DNA of 64,000 nucleotides, taken from the NCBI RefSeq assembly GCF_963675165.1, contig NC_087386.1, positions 1,228,931-1,292,930 on the forward strand, given 5' to 3'. Of this stretch, positions 57,530 to 64,000 are shown piece after piece. This DNA comes from Halichondria panicea. Its lineage: Eukaryota; Porifera; Demospongiae; Suberitida; Halichondriidae. The notes under the pieces were generated by a model. That model had not been told where the DNA came from and did not search any database. It saw nothing but the letters and a program-made list of their open reading frames with translations. The translations under genes and the position numbers were made by a program. Position 1 is the stretch's first letter; the number at the start of each line of letters is the position of its first letter.

Positions 57530-58348
57530 TGTGTGTTGATTTCAGAAACTGAATTGATGAACTGAATCAGTATACATAGTATTGATTGAATCACGAGTAT
57601 GAATCACAAGTATGATAAACTGAATCAGTATATGTATACGTATAATTATACTGATTTAGTTTCATCATATTATTTGTGTATTTGAGGTCATTATCTCTAC
57701 AAAATACCTTATTAAACACATTTAGGGTAATATAACCTTATAATTATGGTGTAACCCCCAATAAAGGACACCTCCGAATAGCAGAAAAAACCTCCTGCAT
57801 CAGCTTGTCCGTTATTCGCTGTAATTAGCTGTGCGGTTTCACAGCATACTACAAACACTTATCAGCTACTTAGAGCGCCACTATATTGGCACGGTCAACA
57901 CAACTCTTTTATAGGGTCTGGCTTCTATAAATCATGCTTTTAGCCATCAGATAGCCTTCTGTTTCCATTAAGCTTCCATTTTTAAGCTCCCCTCAAATTC
58001 GAACAATTCCAAATTGATTCGCAACATAAGCACAGCTTGCAACATTCATTTAATTGGTGGGAACTTACTCCACATTTTTCCGGGAGATGTTTCCATCGTG
58101 CTAATCTTTTGTTGATCCTGAGCTGAGCTGGTTGCTAGAGTCTATTTGTTCTCCGAATAGGCTCTGATTTTGTCTTGGAGATTTGTCATGACTCGTTTTA
58201 GGGAGGAATGTGTGTGCTTTGCGCATGCGCATGCGCAATATAAAAGCATCGCCATCGGAGTGTTACCTCGCACCTGTACCAGCTAGCTGTAGCTCTGCCT
58301 TACTATACTGCACTAGCACTGTACTGTACTCTTCAGAAGATAAAAACA
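57530..58348. other. 5' flank of SLC44
   Basis: No gene is seen. About 57950-58160 is the counterpart of 29325-30010 and 42310-42560 (the inverted arms), which shows that the arms carry SLC44 upstream sequence. The core promoter is listed separately. Confidence 0.6.
58221..58246 (+). promoter_or_regulatory. Probable SLC44 core promoter: NRF-1-like site and TATA-like box
   Basis: gcgcatgcgcatgcgcaata contains the palindromic GCGCATGCGC core recognised by NRF-1, followed directly by atataaaagc. This is about 105 bp before the ATG. In the fragments C (about 30230) and D (about 47455) the same place reads catgcgcgatataatagc and catgtgcgatataatagc, so the TATA-like box is changed there. Confidence 0.5.
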
Positions 58349-58777
58349 ATGAACAGTTTCTTGTGTGGCTGCTGCACTAAGGGTGGTTGCAGGGGAGACC
58401 AAATTGATGATGAAACTCAGGGGATTTACAAAGAGCACGGTACGTACTTCATATCATACGTCTAGGTTCAGTCATATAGGATCGATCGGAGAAATTCAGT
58501 TGTTTAAATACGGATTTAATCTCTTTTTATGCAGGAAAGCCTCTGAAATATGATCCACACTTCAAAGGTCCCATCAATTCAAAAGCGAGGTGAGCACTAC
58601 GATCATGCATCATCGCACTGTAATTTGTCCTCTCTCTCTCTCTCTCAGACGACCCAAAGACCTCCTCTGTCTGACACTATTCGTAGCATTCATTATCGGG
58701 CTCCTAGCCATCGGAATGTATGGTGAGTGGCGATGAAATTTATGTTTCAAATGCGTAGTTAGTAGTCCCCCTCCCCC

Positions 58778-58834
<57 letters not shown>

Positions 58835-58835
58835 A

Positions 58836-58874
<39 letters not shown>

Positions 58875-58887
58875 ACACACGCACGCA

Positions 58888-58930
<43 letters not shown>

Positions 58931-61900
58931 ACACACACACCCACACACACACACACACACCCACACACACACACACACACACACACAGCTTGGGTGATGG
59001 GCCAGCCTCAGCGTTTGGTCTACCCCACTGACTCCCAGGGTAGACTCTGTGGTGTGCATGAAGCCGTGGCTGACAGACCCTTCCTACTCTTCTTTGATCT
59101 GGTCAAGTGTGCTCAGGTGGTCAGCGTGACTGAAGTGCTCAGTGGAGATTTCGATACTTCAGCCATCTTTACCTGTCCCACTCCTCAGGTAAGTTAAGGA
59201 CCATCATTGGGGTATTCAATTTCAACCATTGCAGAAATAGAGATCTGTCTGCTTTCAATACCTGTTTTGGTTACATTGAAATTACAGTCTCATGTTTTCT
59301 GCCATTGTTGAATCTTTCTCGTGAAGTTTGCCTCTACTAAGAATTGGTATGAGTAGAAATGAAATGGGCCGGCCTTGTTTTTGAGCTAACTTTGAGGGTC
59401 TGTAACTTGAGTTAGGATTCTAAAAGATGCATTAATTTTTGTAGTAGCTGTTTGGTACTGTGTGTGCAGGTGTGTGTGAGTGAGTGTCCCACTATGAATG
59501 AGTTTGGAGTGAGGAGCAACCCAGTGTGTGTGGACAGTGTAGACACAACTCCATTCATCAACATCTCCAACATCGACTTCGCCGATGCGGCTAGCTCCGC
59601 AGGAAATGTCGCTGTAAGTTCTTTGCCATTTTCTCTTCAGAATGCCATTATATTTTGCTTGATTCCAGACTCTGTTGGAACTGATCAGGACTGACCAATG
59701 TGCTCCATACTATATAACAAGTACAGCAGGTAAAATACTAGTAATTTCCTTCACTCAGCATTTCATTGAGTCCTTGAACTATCGTTGTATTAATCATGTA
59801 CCTGTATATACACGTTGCAGTTGCCCGGCGATGTATCCCGACCTTTGTGGACCTGGGCGATCAAGCGGCTGACATTTTGTTCAACTCCAGCACTGACCTT
59901 CAGACTCTGGCCAATATGACCTCTGATTTCAGCATAACTGACGTGTTCCTCAATGTGAGTGTGCAGTCCATCGTGGAGGGCCAACTGTGAGTTTGTGGGA
60001 TCGAGCTAGAACACATTTGTATACATGCATGTAGGCCTATTAAAGCTTCATACAGAAGGCCATAGATAAAGGAGAGAGTGATTGGAAACGGAAGTTAAAA
60101 TGTCTACTAATGTGTGAAGGGTATATACTTTCGTTTCCAATCCTTCTCTCCTTTATCCAAAGTGTGTATTTCATGCCTTGGTTGGACTGTACTAGTACTG
60201 GCTTAGTGTGCCTTATCAAATTCAACACACTAAAGGCTGTAGTGTTAACATGTCAGAGTCGTGTAAAGTAGTGGAGACTTCACACTTGATAAGTTATTGT
60301 GTTCTGTATGCAGGACTGAGAATATACTAAATGCAGTGCGAGAGTTTGTTGTGAGCGTGTACCAGGACTTCATAGTGGTCTGGCCAGGCCTCCTCATGTG
60401 AGCACACAAGCATACCATTACTAAATCTCAATACTCCTAGCATGATTGTACAGTATACACGCAGTGTACGACATTTTCATTGCAGGTATTAATGGTATAT
60501 GTACAGCTAGCTGTATACTGTACTCTCTAGCTAGGAGGCTTTGTGTACTGTACTGTGTTGTACTATAAATCACTGTACTGTGTCACTGTACTGCACTGAC
60601 TAGCTAGGAGGCTTTGTGTACTGTACTGTGTTGTACTATAAATCAGTGTACTGTGTCACTGTACTGCACTGACTAGCTAGGAGGCTTTGTGTACTGTACT
60701 GTGTTGTACTATAAATCAGTGTACTGTGTCACTGTACTGCACTGACTAGCTAGGAGGCTTTGTGTACTGTACTGTGTTGTACTATAAATCAGTGTACTGT
60801 GTCACTGTACTGCACTGACTAGCTATTAGGAGGCTTTGTGTACTGTACATTTATTGTACTATAAATTCATACCTCTACACACAGCATGTACAGTATACCT
60901 GCAGCATGCAGTGTACGAAATGTTCATATTTCACGTACAGTTATCATGCCCTCCACGTATACTCACTAGCTAAGAGGACTGTGTTTCTATCCATTGTACA
61001 GTGGTACAGCTAGCATGCCCTCCACGTGTACTCACTAGCTAAGAGGACTGTGTTTCTATCCATTGTACAGTGGCCTGGTTATCATCTTCTCCCTATCCTT
61101 CCTCTACATTGTGTTGCTACGGTGCTTTGCTGGACCTCTAGTGTTCCTGGCTATTGTACTCTCATTGCTGCTCATCACCGCAAGTGAGTGTGTCTGTACT
61201 CCTCCTCTCTCTGGTAGCCTTATCACATCCATTCCTGTCTGTAAAACTCTACCAACCCTACCAGCACTACCCCCATTAATGTTGAGTGCCTTAATTTAGT
61301 TGTACAGTTGCCAAATTAAAAATACTTCATCCATTATTCCACTCTCTTCTTTGCAGTAACTGTTTTCTGCTACTACCAGTTCTATTGCTTCCAAGACACG
61401 GCTAACCTGTTTGACCAGTTTAACGCTGCCACTAACGAGACTATCCTAGACTTCCTCAACACGACCCAGGTCCAGGCAGTGGCCGACCTCATCTGCGCTG
61501 AGACAGATGTTCTTAGAGAGTTCATCAACACTCAGCTGCCATGGTTCGGATATCAGGAGTACACCTGGCTTGCACTAGGTGGGCGTGTTTGCATGGGTGT
61601 GTGTGTGTGGGTGGGCATGAGTATGAGTGTGTGGGTGTGTGTTGAAATGTCAAGTTAGTGTTGCAATGGTACAAGATAGTGGATGCAACAAACATAATAT
61701 GTTTGTCGCATCTAACGTAGCTAGTTACGGCAACCTTATTGGTCCTATAATTTTGAGAATGTGTTTATCACTGCAGGTATTGCTGGCAGTGTGGTGCTAC
61801 TCGTTCTGATCATTCTCCTCATTGTGCTGGCTAAGAAGATCCTGGTCTCCATACAAATCATCAAGGAGGCCAGCAAGTTAGTATATATACATCGTACACA

Positions 61901-64000
61901 TAACCCCCCTGTTCAATATTATTCCCCGATCTCTCTCTAATTATCCAGGGCTGTTGGGGGCGTCCCCTCCTCCGTGTTCTACCCCATTGTGACAGTGGCT
62001 CTACTGATCGGTGTACTCGGCTACTGGGTCATGGTTGCGGTGTATCCTCACTTACAATACACCTACATGCATGTACAGACTACAATACTTTACATATTCA
62101 GTACAGCCTGTATTGTGAGTTCCTTGACCGTTGTGCCCCTAGTTTCCTGGTGACAGCTACTGAGCCGACCTATGCTGTCATCATGAATGGTTCAGTGGTC
62201 GGGGAGCCTGATGGAGTCAATATCTCAGAGTACGGGCTAACACTAGTCACAAATGGGACTGCCTGCGACCCCGCCGTGAGTGCTACTGAATCATGTGTGC
62301 ATCGTGCATTCTTATACATATTGCCAGGCTTTCTGGCATGTGATACTGCTAGTAGAGGCTGTAGTAGTTTTACAGTCTGATACTAGTTATATATCTCTAT
62401 ATACACGTCTTTACTGTTCTTGTACATGTACCTGGTCTGTATACATGATTGTGTGCATTGTGCATTGCTATTGCTCTCAGGCTTTCTTGCTACAATGTGT
62501 AACTGTTTCTTACTAGAGGTCAATTCATAATGATTCGTAGGTCTTTACTGCCACTGTGTTCCGTGATGACCCCAACAGCGGCTACAATACGACCATCTCC
62601 TGTCAGTTTAAGGAATTTTTCACATCTAAGTATGTTCCTCAACTCTGCTGTGCCAGTGTGATTGCACTAATGCATTTGCGTCTGTTTGTATACAGTTTTC
62701 TACTGGCTCTTCAGTTCTACCACGTATTTGGGCTGTTCTGGTTGACCAACTTCGTACTTGCCCTGGGGGAGGTCACTCTGGCCGGAGGGTTTGCTTCCTG
62801 GTACTGGACATTCGACAAAAAGAAGGGCGCGCCTCGATTCGCTCTCATCAGATCATTTGGCAGGGCAGTACTGTAAGTTTGACAAGTAAATCCATGCTTC
62901 ATGATCATCAGTATAAAGTAGATTACCCATCAACTGTACCGTACATGTTCTGCCACACGCTAGTGTTTTGAACCACTGAAACAAAGGCTGTATATACACA
63001 CTGATCGATCTGTGTTCTTTTTTGCACACACTACCGCGTAGTTTCCACTCTGGGTCTATTGCATTTGGAGCTCTACTGATAGCCATCATCCAGATGCTGA
63101 GAGTGCTGTTGGCATATGTACAGAAGAAACTCAAGGGCAAGGCAGGTAAAGTGGCCCAGACACTACTCTGTCTATTGGGAGCGTGTCTCTGGTGCTTCGA
63201 GAAGATACTACGTTACGTGAACAGACAAGCCTACATCGAGGTGAGATCTCTCTGTCGATGTATTAGTGTGATTTTACTGTCGCAATATAGGCACACACTA
63301 TTAGCAGTTTTATGTACTACGGGTAGATCTAAATATCTTTGCAGCACAGGTTATCCTTGCTACTGTTCCTTTCATTATTAGTTACTGACTTTGTTGTTTC
63401 TTTGTTCAGATTGCCATCTATGGCTATGATTTCTGCACTGGAGCATGCACTGCTGTCAAGCTACTCCTCAGGAACATTCTCACGTAAGCAACCGATCGAG
63501 TGTAACAACTGAATTATTGATGTGTGTGTGCTTAATTGGTTGACAGGACTGCCGTGAAGGACGGTATAGTGGCATTCCTCCTGCTGTTTGGTAAAATACT
63601 CATCACAAGTATTGTAGGTATGTAGGTACATGTACATGTATGGTTAATATGCTTACCACCAGGTAGTCCTCTAATGTGGATGTGTGGTTAATATGCTTAC
63701 CACCACGGTAGTCCTCTAATGTGCATGTGTGGTTAATATGCTTACCACCACGGTAGTCCTCTAATGTGCATGTGTGGTTAATATGCTTACGCTTACCACC
63801 ACGGTACTTCTCTAATGTGCATGTGTACACTTTATGCATGTAGGCATACTGGCCTATCTTGGGTTCGCTGACTACCTTGGTGGCAGCAATATACTGTGGC
63901 AGCAGCCTCTCAACTACTACCTGGTGCCTATCATTGTACGTTGTGATCAGACTTCTATCAGTGTTTGTTATTAATCATTCGTCTTTCCCAGGTACTCACT
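58349..64000 (+). CDS. SLC44/CTL choline transporter-like protein, 5' part (gene continues beyond the window)
   Basis: Nineteen complete exons join in frame to 746 codons: 58349-58439, 58535-58589, 58649-58722, 58989-59188, 59470-59613, 59669-59729, 59821-59986, 60314-60397, 61071-61183, 61357-61578, 61777-61876, 61949-62041, 62143-62275, 62541-62629, 62696-62872, 63042-63240, 63410-63483, 63547-63617, 63844-63935; a twentieth begins at 63992. Family landmarks: [20 protein letters not shown] before the first membrane segment, [11 protein letters not shown], the Cys-rich outer loop ([20 protein letters not shown]), [28 protein letters not shown], the signature [20 protein letters not shown], and [21 protein letters not shown]. 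Members transport choline and related amines across plasma or mitochondrial membranes. A Cys-rich N-terminus ([14 protein letters not shown]) precedes the domain. It is the only SLC44 copy in the window with a start codon. Confidence 0.95.
58780..58988. repeat. Long CA microsatellite forming the acceptor of SLC44 exon 4
   Basis: About 200 bp of CA with scattered CCCA and CACG variants end directly in cacacacag before exon 4. The broken copies C and D end within this intron before such a tract would begin. Confidence 0.9.
60065..60165. repeat. Imperfect hairpin in SLC44 intron 7
   Basis: gataaaggagagagtgattg with gaaacgga, and the downstream ttcgtttccaatccttctct followed by cctttatc, are complementary with about one mismatch and separated by about 45 bases. 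It may be a small foldback element. Confidence 0.65.
60526..60868. repeat. Minisatellite, unit about 73 bp, SLC44 intron 8
   Basis: Four to five near-identical units contain tagctaggaggctttgtgta, tgtgttgtactataaatca and gtgtcactgtactgcactga. The last unit has a 3-bp insert (tatt) and a changed end. Confidence 0.9.
60946..61070. repeat. Tandem duplication including the 3' splice site of SLC44 intron 8
   Basis: The block atgccctccacgt...ctcactagctaagaggactg...ccattgtacag occurs twice, ending at about 61001 and at 61070. Both copies carry the branch-to-acceptor region; the second is the one that keeps the SLC44 frame (CAT TGG is avoided, giving LIGLVII). Confidence 0.85.
63636..63830. repeat. 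Minisatellite, unit about 45 bp, SLC44 intron 18
   Basis: Four units contain taatatgcttaccaccacgg and tcctctaatgtgcatgtgtg with small variations. Confidence 0.9.

Noticed and set aside
58610..59059. Long minus-strand frames of Cys/Val repeats
   Set aside because: Direct translation of the CA/GT microsatellite; a shadow of SLC44 exon 4 and intron 3.

Overview
The window is animal nuclear DNA. Its genes have many short exons with GT/AG introns, and they encode metazoan protein families: an hnRNP H/F-type RNA-binding protein, a DENND1/connecdenn-type Rab exchange factor and an SLC44/CTL transporter. A non-LTR retrotransposon, many short inverted-repeat DNA elements and CA/GT microsatellites fill the rest. 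Compact genes, AT-rich introns and a TRAF-like RING family with a CCGYSFC core fit a non-bilaterian animal such as a demosponge. That placement is inference; no species can be named.

Layout. 238-2290: 3' part of an hnRNP H/F gene (+). 2625-15244: complete DENND1 gene, copy A (+), 19 exons reconstructed in frame, 962 codons, beginning with a 17-nt coding exon. 16605-16997 (-): single-exon 130-aa protein that looks like a nucleoplasmin-type beta-barrel (NPL). About 17051-28442: near-identical tandem copy of about 5925-17050, holding DENND1 copy B without exons 1-2 and with a 79-bp exon deletion, plus NPL copy B. About 30300-34530 and 47600-56320: two older copies (C, D), each a broken 5' fragment of SLC44 joined to a decayed 3' half of DENND1. 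35506-42300: mobile-element cluster (hAT-like and foldback elements, a LINE with reverse transcriptase, MITEs). About 42280-44675: inverted copy of about 27610-30210. 57141-57520: decayed NPL copy D. 58349-64000: 5' part of the intact SLC44 gene (+), 19 exons in frame, running off the window.

The most unusual element is a set of antisense genes nested in one DENND1 intron, the one between exons 14 and 15. All four DENND1 copies carry there, on the minus strand, a gene with a His/Pro/Gly-rich N-terminus, Gln-rich tandem repeats and (in B, C, D) a RING with a TRAF-type finger start, plus a second antisense family of short basic proteins. These nested genes keep long open frames in C and D, where the host DENND1 copies are broken. 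That suggests the nested genes, not the host, are what selection has kept.

The ancestral order was probably hnRNP H/F, DENND1 (with nested antisense genes), NPL, SLC44. Duplications with breakpoints in the third SLC44 intron and in DENND1 intron 12 made C and D; a later and cleaner duplication made B. Exon joins were checked by reading frame and family resemblance only; no alignment or expression data were available.
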